From the NCBI RefSeq assembly GCF_000737325.1, contig NZ_CP011125.1, forward strand, positions 5,208,001 to 5,272,000: a stretch of 64,000 nt of DNA. Direction: 5' to 3'. The notes beneath the pieces were generated by a model. The model did not search any database. It was given only the letters and a program-made list of their open reading frames with translations, and was not told the DNA's origin. This stretch comes from Sandaracinus amylolyticus. GTDB taxonomy: Bacteria; Myxococcota_A; Polyangia; Polyangiales; Sandaracinaceae. This document shows, piece after piece, positions 51,528-59,690 of the stretch; position 1 is the first letter of the stretch; each line of letters opens with the position of its first letter. The position numbers and the translations under genes are program-made.

Positions 51528-52478
51528 ATGGCGACCCGACGCACCCGCAGCAGCACCACCACGAAGACCAAGCGCGCGAGCTCGAAGACCGCCGCGCGCA
51601 CCGCGAAGGCGCACGACGAGCCGGCGAGCGCCGAGGGCGGCGCCAAGGGCGTGCCGCGCGCGCTGTGGACCGGCTCGATCGGGTTCGGCCTGCTGCAGAT
51701 CCCGGTGAGCCTCCACACCGCGAGCGCGACGCAGGAGCTGCGCTTCCACCAGCTCGACGACCGCACGCTCGATCCGATCGGCTACAAGCGCGTGAACAAG
51801 ACGACGGGCGAAGAGGTCGAGTGGGAGCACATCGTCCGCGGCTACGAGGTCGAGAAGGGCGAGTTCGTCGTCATCACCGACGAGGACATGCAGGCCGCCG
51901 ACGTCGAAGCGACGCAGACGATCGACATCGTCGACTTCGTCGAGCGCGAGGCCGTGCAGCCGGTGTGGTTCGACAAGCCGTACTACCTCGCGCCGCTCAA
52001 GCGCGCCGAGCGCGCGTACGCGCTCTTCCGCGAGGCGCTGGTGCGCACGAACCGCGTCGCCATCGCGAAGGTGGTCATCCGCACGCGGCAGCACCTCGCG
52101 ATGGTCTATCCGCACAAGCGCGCGCTCGTGCTCGAGATCCTGCGCTGGTCGCACGAGCTGCGATCGCCGAAGGGGCTCGACCTGCCCGAGGAGGATCTCT
52201 CGTCGCTGAAGGTCGGGGACCGCGAGCTCGAGATGGCCGAGGAGCTCGTCACGCGCATGAGCAGCGACTGGGATCCGGCGCGCTACACCGACGACTACCG
52301 CGAGGCCGTGCTCCAGATGATCGAGGAGAAGGCGCGCAGCGGGAAGGTCACCGAGGTGCGCCACCCGACCGAGCGCGAGGCGCCGGCGAAGGCCTCGGAT
52401 CTCGTCGCGCTGCTGCGCAAGAGCCTCGAGAGCACGGGCGACGAGAAGACCGGTAAGAAGAAGGGTCGCGCGGCGTGA
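51528..52478 (+). CDS. ku: Ku protein, non-homologous end joining
   Basis: A 316-residue bacterial Ku that forms a homodimeric ring on DNA ends and recruits ligase. ATG 51528 follows GGAG. A 45-residue Lys/Arg/Thr-rich N-terminal extension precedes the core. The core begins RALWTGSIGFGLLQIPVSL and continues HTASATQELRFHQLD, RVNKTTGEEVEWEHIVRGYE, FVVITDEDMQAADVEATQTI, YYLAPLKRAERAYALFREAL, and MVYPHKRALVLEILRW. The C-terminus is Lys-rich (EKTGKKKGRAA). The basic N-terminal extension is unusual, as most bacterial Ku proteins start directly at the core. The ligase gene follows after 17 bp. Confidence 0.96.
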   Translation: MATRRTRSSTTTKTKRASSKTAARTAKAHDEPASAEGGAKGVPRALWTGSIGFGLLQIPVSLHTASATQELRFHQLDDRTLDPIGYKRVNKTTGEEVEWEHIVRGYEVEKGEFVVITDEDMQAADVEATQTIDIVDFVEREAVQPVWFDKPYYLAPLKRAERAYALFREALVRTNRVAIAKVVIRTRQHLAMVYPHKRALVLEILRWSHELRSPKGLDLPEEDLSSLKVGDRELEMAEELVTRMSSDWDPARYTDDYREAVLQMIEEKARSGKVTEVRHPTEREAPAKASDLVALLRKSLESTGDEKTGKKKGRAA

Positions 52479-52495
52479 CGCCGTAGAGGAACGCG

Positions 52496-53500
52496 ATGCC
52501 GCGCGCGCTCTCGACGACGACCTCGCGACGCACGAGCAAGCGCGGCGCGCTGCCCGAGGTCGACGCGCAGCTCGCGACGCTCGTCGACGAGCCGCCCGAG
52601 GGCGACGCGTGGCTCCACGAGATCAAGTTCGACGGGTATCGCGCGCTCGCCTACCTCGATCACGGCGAGGTGCGGCTCGTGTCGCGCAACGGGCTCTCGT
52701 TCAACGAGCGCTTCGCGCCGGTGTGCGCCGCGCTCTCGCGACTGCCGATCGAGCGCGCGATCCTCGACGGCGAGCTCTGCGCGATCGACGAGGCGGGGCG
52801 CACGCGCTTCGAGTCGCTCCAGCAGGGCGGGCGCGAGGGGCTCGTGTACTTCGTGTTCGATCTGCTCTTCGAGGGCGACGAGGATCTGCGCAAGCTGCCG
52901 CTGATCGAGCGCAAGGAGCGGCTCGCGCGCGTCCTGCCCGAGACCTCGCGCGGGATGGTGCGGCGCGCCGAGCACGTGCGCGGCGGCGGTGCGTCGTTCC
53001 TCGATGCCGCAGCCGAGCTCGGGCTCGAGGGCCTGATCGCGAAGCGGCTCGATCGCCCGTACGTCTCGGGGCGATCGCTCGACTGGCAGAAGGTGAAGGT
53101 CCAGCGGCGCGAGGAGCTCGTGATCGTCGGGTTCACGCCGCCGAAGGGCGCGCGGCAGCGCTTCGGCTCGCTGCTCCTCGGCACCGTCGACGCCGAGCGC
53201 GACGGAGCGCTGCGCTACGCCGGCAAGGTCGGCACCGGGTTCGACTCGCGCACGCTCGAGGAGCTCTACGAGCGCATGATCCCGCTGCGCGTCGAGGAGC
53301 CTCCGGTGATCGATCCGCCGCGCGAGAAGGGCGCGACGTGGATCCGCCCCGAGCTCGTCGCCGAGGTCCGCTACACCGAGTGGACGCGCGACGGAAAGCT
53401 GCGCCACCCCGCGTTCCTCGGAATGCGCGAGGACAAGCGCGCGAGCGACGTGCGGAGAGAGCGCGCGACCACGACGACGGGGCGCGCGCGTCGTCGCTGA
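52496..53500 (+). CDS. Stand-alone ATP-dependent DNA ligase (LigD ligase domain type)
   Basis: A 334-residue nucleotidyltransferase-OB-fold ligase that seals breaks with Ku. Active-site Lys44 in HEIKFDGYRALAYL, then SRNGLSFNERF, ILDGELCAID, FVFDLLFEGDEDL, EGLIAKRLDRPYVSGRS, and DWQKVKVQRREELVIVGF; the OB domain runs from FTPPKGARQRFGSLLLG to RYTEWTRDGKLRHPAFLGMR. It lacks the polymerase/primase and 3'-phosphoesterase domains of full LigD, and neither is encoded nearby. AGAGGAAC precedes the ATG. It probably forms an operon with ku. Confidence 0.94.
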   Translation: MPRALSTTTSRRTSKRGALPEVDAQLATLVDEPPEGDAWLHEIKFDGYRALAYLDHGEVRLVSRNGLSFNERFAPVCAALSRLPIERAILDGELCAIDEAGRTRFESLQQGGREGLVYFVFDLLFEGDEDLRKLPLIERKERLARVLPETSRGMVRRAEHVRGGGASFLDAAAELGLEGLIAKRLDRPYVSGRSLDWQKVKVQRREELVIVGFTPPKGARQRFGSLLLGTVDAERDGALRYAGKVGTGFDSRTLEELYERMIPLRVEEPPVIDPPREKGATWIRPELVAEVRYTEWTRDGKLRHPAFLGMREDKRASDVRRERATTTTGRARRR

Positions 53501-53540
53501 GCGACGGGACCGGCGCACGTCGGTCCGCTACGCATGGCCC

Positions 53541-53807
53541 GTGACCGACACACTGACCGAAACCGAGCTCGACGAGATCGAGCACCGCTGCGCAGCGGCC
53601 ACCCCCGGGCCGTGGACCGCGTTCGTCGAAGGACGCGATCACTTGGCAGGCTCCAGCTTCATTCGCACTGCGAGCGATGACATCGAGATGTCGGGCGCCT
53701 CGGACGCCGACTACGACTTCATCGCCCACGCCCGTCAAGACATGCCGCGGCTGGTGGCGGAGCTCCGGGCGCTTCGAGCAGCATTGCGCGAGTCGAGTCA
53801 GCGTTGA
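53541..53807 (+). CDS. Small hypothetical protein (ATPGPW motif)
   Basis: An 88-residue acidic protein with [20 protein letters not shown] and [20 protein letters not shown]. The ATPGPW and FIAHAR...P segments are widespread in small proteins of actinobacterial and phage genomes whose function is unknown. It starts at a GTG 40 bp after the ligase gene. Codon use is normal for the window. Confidence 0.68.
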   Translation: MTDTLTETELDEIEHRCAAATPGPWTAFVEGRDHLAGSSFIRTASDDIEMSGASDADYDFIAHARQDMPRLVAELRALRAALRESSQR

Positions 53808-53961
53808 TTCGCGCTTGGGGCGCTTCGCCTCCCATCGAGGCCACGCGCCCCACTCGGTGACGCACCAGAGCACGCATGTGGCTCGTTTCTCGCGAGGCAC
53901 GAGCGCTGCAATCCGCCCTCCGCCCCCCCGTTGGCGCGGGGCCCAGGATGGAGCTCACCAC

Positions 53962-56136
53962 GTGATCGCGAAGGACCCCGGAGACGTCGTCTTTTCACCC
54001 GCTCCGCCGACCCCCGCGGAGCGCCGCGTGCGGCCCGGATCGCCCTACCCGCTCGGCGCCACGTTCGACGGCGCAGGCACCAACTTCGCGATCTACTCGG
54101 AGAACGCGGAGGCGGTCGAGCTCTGCCTCGTCGACCCCGAGGGACACGAGACGCGCGTCCCGCTGCGCTACCAGACCGCGTTCGTGTGGCACGCGTACGT
54201 CGAGGGCGTGAGCCCGTGCCAGCGCTACGCGTTCCGCGTGCACGGCCCGTACGATCCGAAGCGCGGGCTGCGCTTCAACCCGAAGGTGCGCGTGCTCGAT
54301 CCGTACGCGCGCGCGATCGACGGGCTCGAGCGGCGCGACGCGGGGCTCTTCGCGTTCGATCTGCTGCACAAGGATCGCGACCTCGTGCCCTCGCAGAACG
54401 AGGCGAACGGCGCGCCGCTCGGGGTCGTGTGCGACTCGCAGTACGACTGGGAGGGCGACGCGCCGCTGCGCACGCCGTTCGCGCAGACCGTCATCTACGA
54501 GGCCCACGTGAAGGGCCTCACGTTCCGCCACCCCGAGATCCCCGACCCGGTGCGCGGCACGTACCTCGGCGTCGCGCACCCCGCGATGGTCGAGCACTAC
54601 CAGAAGCTCGGCGTCACCGCGGTCGAGCTCATGCCGGTGCACGCGTTCACCGACAACGGGTTCCTCGTCGATCGCGGGCTGCGCAACTACTGGGGCTACA
54701 ACACGCTGAGCTTCTTCGCGCCCGACGTCCGCTATCGCTCCGGCGACGGCCTCGCGACCGAGGTGCGGCAGTTCAAGGAGATGGTGAAGCAGCTCCACCG
54801 CGCCGGCATCGAGGTGATCCTCGACGTCGTCTACAACCACACCGCGGAGGGCAATCACCTCGGGCCGACGATGTCGTTCAAGGGCATCGACAACCCGACG
54901 TACTACCGGCTCGTGCCCGACGATCCGCGCTTCTACTTCGACTACACGGGCACGGGGAACACGCTCAACATGCGTCATCCCCAGACGCTGCAGCTCGTCA
55001 TGGACTCGCTGCGCTACTGGGTGGAGGAGATGCACGTCGACGGGTTCCGCTTCGACCTCGCGAGCGCGCTCGCGCGAGGTCTGCACGAGGTCGATCAGCT
55101 CTCGAGCTTCTTCACGATCATCCACCAGGACCCGGTGCTCTCGCAGGTGAAGCTCATCGCGGAGCCGTGGGACGTCGGCGCGGGCGGCTACCAGGTCGGC
55201 CACTTCCCGGTGCGCTGGGCCGAGTGGAACGGGAAGTACCGCGACACGCTGCGCGCGTTCTGGCGCGGCGACGGCGGCATCGCCGCGGACCTCGGCTATC
55301 GCCTCACGGGATCGAGCGATCTCTACGAGCGCAACGGTCGCGCGCCCTATCAGTCGATCAACTTCGTGACCGCGCACGACGGGTTCACGCTGCGCGACCT
55401 CGTCTCGTACAACCACAAGCACAACGAGGCGAACGGCGAGGACAACCGCGACGGCAACGACAACGAGCACTCGTGGAACTGCGGCGCCGAAGGCGAGACG
55501 AACGACGCGAGCGTGAAGACGCTGCGCGCGCGCCAGATGCGCAACCTGCTCTCCACGCTCGCGTTCTCGTGCGGCACGCCGATGCTCGTCGCGGGCGACG
55601 AATTCGCGCGCACCCAGGGCGGCAACAACAACGCGTACTGCCAGGACAACGAGATCAGCTGGATCGACTGGAGCCTCGACGACGAGGGGCGCGCGCTGCT
55701 CGCGTTCACGCAGCGCGTGCTGCGCATCCGCCGCGAGCACCCGAACCTGCGCCGCGAGGACTTCTTCCGCGGCCGCCGCATCCGCGGCACCGACGTGCAC
55801 GACATCATGTTCTTCCGGCACGACGGCGCGCAGATGAGCGACGAGGACTGGGCGAACCCGGTCACGTCGAGCCTCGCCGTGTTCCTCGCGGGCGAGGGCG
55901 TCGGCGCGGTCGACGAGAACGGCGATCCGCAGCTCGACGACGATCTCCTGCTCCTGCTCAACGGCAGCGGCGCGGATCTCGACTTCAGGGTCGCCGACGT
56001 CGGCACGAAGCGCTCGTGGGAGCTGCTCGTCGACACGACGAACGACGGCGCGCAGGAGCAGCGCGCGCCGGGCGAGGTCACGAAGCTCGTCGGGCGATCG
56101 CTGAAGCTCTTCCGGCGGCCGCGATCGAGCGCGTGA
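53962..56136 (+). CDS. glgX: Glycogen debranching enzyme
   Basis: A 724-residue GH13 isoamylase-type enzyme that cleaves alpha-1,6 branches of glycogen or limit dextrins. GTG 53962 follows GGAG. The CBM48 domain comes first ([20 protein letters not shown]), then the (beta/alpha)8 barrel: [40 protein letters not shown], nucleophile Asp365 in [10 protein letters not shown], acid Glu401 in LIAEPWDVG and Asp473 in VTAHDGFTL. The [14 protein letters not shown] run is characteristic of GlgX/TreX. With TreY it would feed trehalose formation from glycogen. Confidence 0.96.
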   Translation: MIAKDPGDVVFSPAPPTPAERRVRPGSPYPLGATFDGAGTNFAIYSENAEAVELCLVDPEGHETRVPLRYQTAFVWHAYVEGVSPCQRYAFRVHGPYDPKRGLRFNPKVRVLDPYARAIDGLERRDAGLFAFDLLHKDRDLVPSQNEANGAPLGVVCDSQYDWEGDAPLRTPFAQTVIYEAHVKGLTFRHPEIPDPVRGTYLGVAHPAMVEHYQKLGVTAVELMPVHAFTDNGFLVDRGLRNYWGYNTLSFFAPDVRYRSGDGLATEVRQFKEMVKQLHRAGIEVILDVVYNHTAEGNHLGPTMSFKGIDNPTYYRLVPDDPRFYFDYTGTGNTLNMRHPQTLQLVMDSLRYWVEEMHVDGFRFDLASALARGLHEVDQLSSFFTIIHQDPVLSQVKLIAEPWDVGAGGYQVGHFPVRWAEWNGKYRDTLRAFWRGDGGIAADLGYRLTGSSDLYERNGRAPYQSINFVTAHDGFTLRDLVSYNHKHNEANGEDNRDGNDNEHSWNCGAEGETNDASVKTLRARQMRNLLSTLAFSCGTPMLVAGDEFARTQGGNNNAYCQDNEISWIDWSLDDEGRALLAFTQRVLRIRREHPNLRREDFFRGRRIRGTDVHDIMFFRHDGAQMSDEDWANPVTSSLAVFLAGEGVGAVDENGDPQLDDDLLLLLNGSGADLDFRVADVGTKRSWELLVDTTNDGAQEQRAPGEVTKLVGRSLKLFRRPRSSA

Positions 56137-56199
56137 CGCGGGCACGCGCGATGCACCGCAGCCCCGTGTCGAAACACGTCAGAAGCGAAGGAGGACGCG

Positions 56200-56658
56200 A
56201 TGCAGAACGTGCAGGTGACGCGCACGACCGCGGGCAACGAGATCGATCAGCTGAACTCGTTCCTGCGCGGTGAGATCAGCGCGGTCGAGACCTACCGGCA
56301 GGTCATCGATCGCCTCGGCAGCCTCCCCGAAGCGGCCGAGCTACGCGACTGCATGCGCTCGCACGAGCATCGCGTGATGCGGCTGCGCGAGGAGATCCAG
56401 CGACGCGGCGGCACGGCCGCGGAGAGCTCGGGGCCGTGGGGCGCGTTCGTGAAGATGATCGAGGGCGGCGCGAAGGCGTTCGGCCCGAAGGCGGCGATCG
56501 CGGTGCTCGAGCAGGGCGAGGATCACGGGCGCAACGACTACCAGCGCGACCTCGGCGCGCTCTCGCGCGAGGGGAAGATCCTGGTCGAGCAGTACCTGCT
56601 GCCCGAGCAGCTCAGGACGCACGCGGTGATCAGCCGGCTGAAGCGGATGCTCCCCTGA
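56200..56658 (+). CDS. DUF2383 ferritin-like four-helix protein (PA2169 type)
   Basis: A 152-residue helical protein. GAAGGAGGACGCG precedes the ATG. Helices carry Glu/His pairs spaced as in ferritin-like folds: LRGEISAVETYRQVIDRLG, SHEHRVMRLREEIQRRGG, LEQGEDHGRNDYQRDL and LRTHAVISRLKRML, giving potential di-metal ligands. The family is widespread in stress-related islands; no catalytic role is proven. It follows glgX on the same strand. Confidence 0.88.
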   Translation: MQNVQVTRTTAGNEIDQLNSFLRGEISAVETYRQVIDRLGSLPEAAELRDCMRSHEHRVMRLREEIQRRGGTAAESSGPWGAFVKMIEGGAKAFGPKAAIAVLEQGEDHGRNDYQRDLGALSREGKILVEQYLLPEQLRTHAVISRLKRMLP

Positions 56659-56670
56659 GGAGGCCGCGAC

Positions 56671-56690
56671 AGCCGTGCACGAGCACGGCT
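56671..56690. repeat. AGCCGTGC hairpin (GTGCACG-type)
   Basis: AGCCGTGC and GCACGGCT pair perfectly around ACGA, 12 bp after the DUF2383 stop. Positions 56670-56687 match 18 bases of the ends of the 39475-40009 element. This suggests the same repeat type is used as a 3'-end hairpin elsewhere. Confidence 0.5.
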
Positions 56691-56716
56691 CGCGCAGCCG
56701 AGGCGAGAACGAAAAA

Positions 56717-56750
56717 GGCCGGACGCCTCGCGTCCGGCCCTTCTTCTTTC
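56717..56750. terminator. Intrinsic bidirectional terminator
   Basis: GGCCGGACGC (56717-56726) and GCGTCCGGCC (56730-56739) enclose CTC; the plus strand continues CTTCTTCTTTC and the minus strand has TTTTTC beyond the stem. It lies between convergent genes ending at 56658 and 56766. This is the clearest rho-independent terminator in the window. Confidence 0.9.
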
Positions 56751-56765
56751 TGCGCCGGCTCGTCG

Positions 56766-57095
56766 TCACGCCTGCGCGACGAACATCGGCGACGGCTCTC
56801 GCTGGAACGCTCCGCTCTCGAGCGCGCTCCACGCGCCGGGGGCGACCACGAAGGCGTCCGGCTCGCGCGACGCCGGCGTGAGCCATCCGCGATCGACGCA
56901 CCACCAGAACGCCGCGTGCACGCGCCACGGCGGCACCGGCGAGCAGCGCATGATCACGTCCACCTCGTAGACGCTCTCGCGCCCGCCCTTGCTCAGCGAG
57001 CGCAGCGCCGCCGCGAGCGCGCGTAGGACGGCCGGGTCCGGCGCGTCGTGGCGTTCGATGTCGATCCCAGGGTCGTCAGCGAGGTCGATCCTCAC
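56766..57095 (-). CDS. Hypothetical protein
   Basis: A 109-residue soluble protein. GGAGG 7-8 bases before the GTG at 57095 supports the start. It contains a Trp-rich middle (PPWRVHAAFWWCVDRGWLTP) that could be a winged-helix fragment. Unknown family; it lies within the stress group and converges on the DUF2383 gene. Confidence 0.65.
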   Translation of the reverse strand: MRIDLADDPGIDIERHDAPDPAVLRALAAALRSLSKGGRESVYEVDVIMRCSPVPPWRVHAAFWWCVDRGWLTPASREPDAFVVAPGAWSALESGAFQREPSPMFVAQA

Positions 57096-57247
57096 AGCAG
57101 TGCCTCCTTCGCCGTTCGTTCGTTCGTTCGTCGATTCCCGTCCGTGTCTCGTGGTCTCGCCCGAGTCGTCGCGGCCGCCACGGGCTCACACGTGGCGATG
57201 GTCCGCGCCGCCACGCGCGCATCACCGCGACGAGGCGCTTCGCCCCG

Positions 57248-57418
57248 TCACGCTTCCCGACGTGGCCGCGGCGGCGAGAGCAGCGCGATGATCGTCAGCA
57301 CGACGAAGCCGACCGCCAGCGCCCCCGCGAGCGCGCCGATTCCCTCGACGATCCCCGCGAATCCGAAGAATGCGGCGATCAGCGCGGCGGCGACGAACAC
57401 GGCGATCCAGGCCTTCAT
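57248..57418 (-). CDS. DUF1328 (YtjA-type) small membrane protein
   Basis: A 56-residue protein with two membrane segments: MKAWIAVFVAAALIAAFFGF and GALAVGFVVLTIIALL, ending PPRPRREA. ATG 57418 follows GAGGAGCC. The IAxxxGFxGI...G pattern matches DUF1328, a family often induced by stress. It is upstream of the 56766 gene on the same strand and divergent from the transglutaminase gene. Confidence 0.82.
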   Translation of the reverse strand: MKAWIAVFVAAALIAAFFGFAGIVEGIGALAGALAVGFVVLTIIALLSPPRPRREA

Positions 57419-57558
57419 CCACGGCTCCTCGGCTGCCTCGAGCCGGGCGTGTGGGTGCACGGTGGATGCCACCTTCGCCCGCGTTCACGGGGCGCGAAGG
57501 CGCACGAGGCGAGCGGCACGCGACCTGCGAACGACGCGTGGCTCGGAGAACAGAGCGG

Positions 57559-58503
57559 ATGAGGCGGTTCAGGATCGAGCACCGGACGGTGTACCGCTAC
57601 GCGCGCGCGGTCTCCTTCGGGCCCCACCGACTGCTGCTGCGGCCGAAGGAGGGCCCCGACCTCCGGGTCCTGCGCGCGAGCATCCAGGCGATCCCCGGGG
57701 CGTCGCTGCGCTGGAGCGAGGACGCGCTGGGCAACATCGTCGCCCACGCGACGTTCGCGCAACGCGCGCGCACGCTGGTCATCGAGAGCACGCTCGAGGT
57801 CGAGCACGCGGGCGAGGAGTCGCCAGCCCAGCTCGCGTGCGCATCGGTGAAGCTCCCGGTGAGCTACTCGGCGATCGAGGCGCCCGATCTGCAGCGCTCG
57901 ATGGCGCGTCATCACCCGGACCCCGAGGGTCGCATCGACGCGTGGGCGCGCCGCTTCGTGCGCGCGAGCGGCGACACGCCGGCGCTCGAGCTGCTCGAGG
58001 GCATGGTGCGCGCGGTCCACGACGAGCTGCGCTGGGAGCCGCGCGACGAAGAGGGCACGCAGATGCCGATCGAGACGCTCTCGCGCGGCGTCGGCGCCTG
58101 TCGGGACTTCGCGCTGCTGGTGATCGAAGCGTGTCGCAGCCTCGGTCTCGCCGCGCGCTTCGTGAGCGGGTACCTGTACGACCCGAGCCGCGACGTGGAC
58201 CCCGCGCCGCGCGGTGGCGCGACGCACGCGTGGGTGCAGGTCTATCTGCCGGGCGCGGGATGGATCGAGCTCGATCCGACACACGGCCGCGTCGGCAACG
58301 CGCACCTCGTGCGGGTCGCCGTCGCGCGGGACCCCGCGTCGCTCGCGCCGATCACGGGCACGTGGATCGGCTTCCCGGGCGATGCGATCGGCATGGAGGT
58401 CGACGTGCAAGTGCGCGCGATGCGCGACGTCGACGAGTCGGGCGCGCGGCGCCTGCCCGGAAGGCGCGCGGAGGAAGAGATCGCGCCGCGGCGGGCAGGA
58501 TAG
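57559..58503 (+). CDS. Transglutaminase-like cysteine protease-fold protein
   Basis: A 314-residue protein with the N-terminal bacterial transglutaminase-like domain (FRIEHRTVYRYARAVSFGPH) and the catalytic core: Cys181 in GVGACRDFALLVIEACRSLG, His223 in GGATHAWVQVYLPGAGW and Asp239 in IELDPTHG. The triad is intact. GGAGA precedes the ATG. There is no signal peptide, so it acts in the cytosol, either as a peptidase/amidase or in protein cross-linking. The substrate is unknown. Members often lie beside circularly permuted ATP-grasp genes; none is here. Confidence 0.9.
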   Translation: MRRFRIEHRTVYRYARAVSFGPHRLLLRPKEGPDLRVLRASIQAIPGASLRWSEDALGNIVAHATFAQRARTLVIESTLEVEHAGEESPAQLACASVKLPVSYSAIEAPDLQRSMARHHPDPEGRIDAWARRFVRASGDTPALELLEGMVRAVHDELRWEPRDEEGTQMPIETLSRGVGACRDFALLVIEACRSLGLAARFVSGYLYDPSRDVDPAPRGGATHAWVQVYLPGAGWIELDPTHGRVGNAHLVRVAVARDPASLAPITGTWIGFPGDAIGMEVDVQVRAMRDVDESGARRLPGRRAEEEIAPRRAG

Positions 58504-58611
58504 AGAGCCGAGTCCGAGCCCGAGCCTCGATGTCGGACGACGTCGGTCTCGCCTGCTCGCACGAGCAGGTGCGGTCGGCTCGCCTCGACGCGTGCTGCTA
58601 GCCTGCTCGCC

Positions 58612-59616
58612 ATGACGCGAGCCACTCTGCGTGCTTCGTTCGTGCTCTTCGCGATCCTCGTCGGCTGCGGCGGTGGCTCCGCCGAGGAGCCCGCGAGCGA
58701 AGCGACGAGCGGGAGCGAGACCGAGGTCGCGCGCGGACCGAGCGGGCCGCCGCCGAGCTTCCTGCCCGCGGGCACCAAGGTGATCGCGCGGCTCGACATG
58801 TCGCGGGTGCGGCGCTCGCCGCTCGCGCTCGACATCGCGTCCGCGATCCGCGCGACGACGACCTGGCAGCGCCTCGCGGGGAGCTCCGGCGTCGATCCCG
58901 TGCAGGACTTCGACGCGATCCTGGTCGGCGGCGACGCCGTCTACACCGATCGTCGCGTCGTCGTGCTGCGACACCCGCACACCGAGGCCGACGTGCGACA
59001 GCGCCTGCTCGCGATGGCCGTCGATCGCGGCCTCCAGCCCGCGTGGCGCGACGTCGGGGGCTTCGCGGCGATCGCGTGGCCGATGGAGCGCACCACGATC
59101 CCCTACTCGCTCGTGATCACGGCGCCGCACGAGCTGGTGCTCGCGCCCGACGACGATCTGGAGCGCATCGCGTCGGTCGCGCGCGACCACGCGATGCGCC
59201 GGCCCGCGGGCAGCGAAGAGGCGATCGAGCCGCAGCTCACGTCGATGCGCGAGGCGGAGATCGCGACGATGCTCGTCGGCGTGCCGCTCCCCGCGCGCGA
59301 GGGCTATCCGACCCCGCCGCAGCGCACGCACGTGCTCGTCGACGAGGGCGCCGACGGACGCGCCGTGATCGCGATCGACGCGCAGTTCGCGAGCGAGGCC
59401 GAGGCGAGCGCGGCGCAGGCGTGGCTCGATCAGCAGCGCGCCTACTACGCGTCGCAGATGATGGTGCGCGCGATCGGGATGCACCGACCGCTCGAGGAGG
59501 CGACCGTCGCGGTGCAGGGCACCCAGGTCGCGCTCGGGACGCACCTCACGACCGAGGAGCTGCGCCGCATGCTCGGGCTGATGGCGCTCTCGCAGGTGGC
59601 GCAGGCGGCGCCCTGA
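58612..59616 (+). CDS. Hypothetical lipoprotein
   Basis: A 334-residue exported protein with lipobox ILVGC (Cys19), followed by a Ser/Glu/Gly-rich linker (about 20-50). The mature domain starts PAGTKVIARLDMSRVRRSPLA, the style of myxobacterial lipoproteins with repeated alpha/beta folds of unknown role, and repeats a similar unit later (AEIATMLVGVPLP, TVAVQGTQVALGTHL). No catalytic motif. It precedes an S9 peptidase lipoprotein. Confidence 0.72.
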   Translation: MTRATLRASFVLFAILVGCGGGSAEEPASEATSGSETEVARGPSGPPPSFLPAGTKVIARLDMSRVRRSPLALDIASAIRATTTWQRLAGSSGVDPVQDFDAILVGGDAVYTDRRVVVLRHPHTEADVRQRLLAMAVDRGLQPAWRDVGGFAAIAWPMERTTIPYSLVITAPHELVLAPDDDLERIASVARDHAMRRPAGSEEAIEPQLTSMREAEIATMLVGVPLPAREGYPTPPQRTHVLVDEGADGRAVIAIDAQFASEAEASAAQAWLDQQRAYYASQMMVRAIGMHRPLEEATVAVQGTQVALGTHLTTEELRRMLGLMALSQVAQAAP

Positions 59617-59620
59617 GCGG

Positions 59621-59661
59621 GAGTCCAGGTCTTGGACTTCCGAGTCCAGGTCCCCGGACTC
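59621..59661 (+). terminator. Tandem GAGTCC/GGACTC hairpins
   Basis: Two adjacent hairpins share the unit GAGTCCAGGTC: 59621-59640 (imperfect) and 59642-59661 (GAGTCC loop AGGTCCCC GGACTC, perfect). They follow the lipoprotein stop by 4 bp. No T-tract. Candidate terminator or processing signal between two same-strand genes. Confidence 0.45.
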
Positions 59662-59690
59662 GTGACGCGCGCGCTATGGTCGCGCGCGAC

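Noticed and set aside
53808-53961. Gap before glgX searched for a promoter or riboswitch
   Set aside because: Apart from a C-rich tract no structured motif or promoter boxes were visible.
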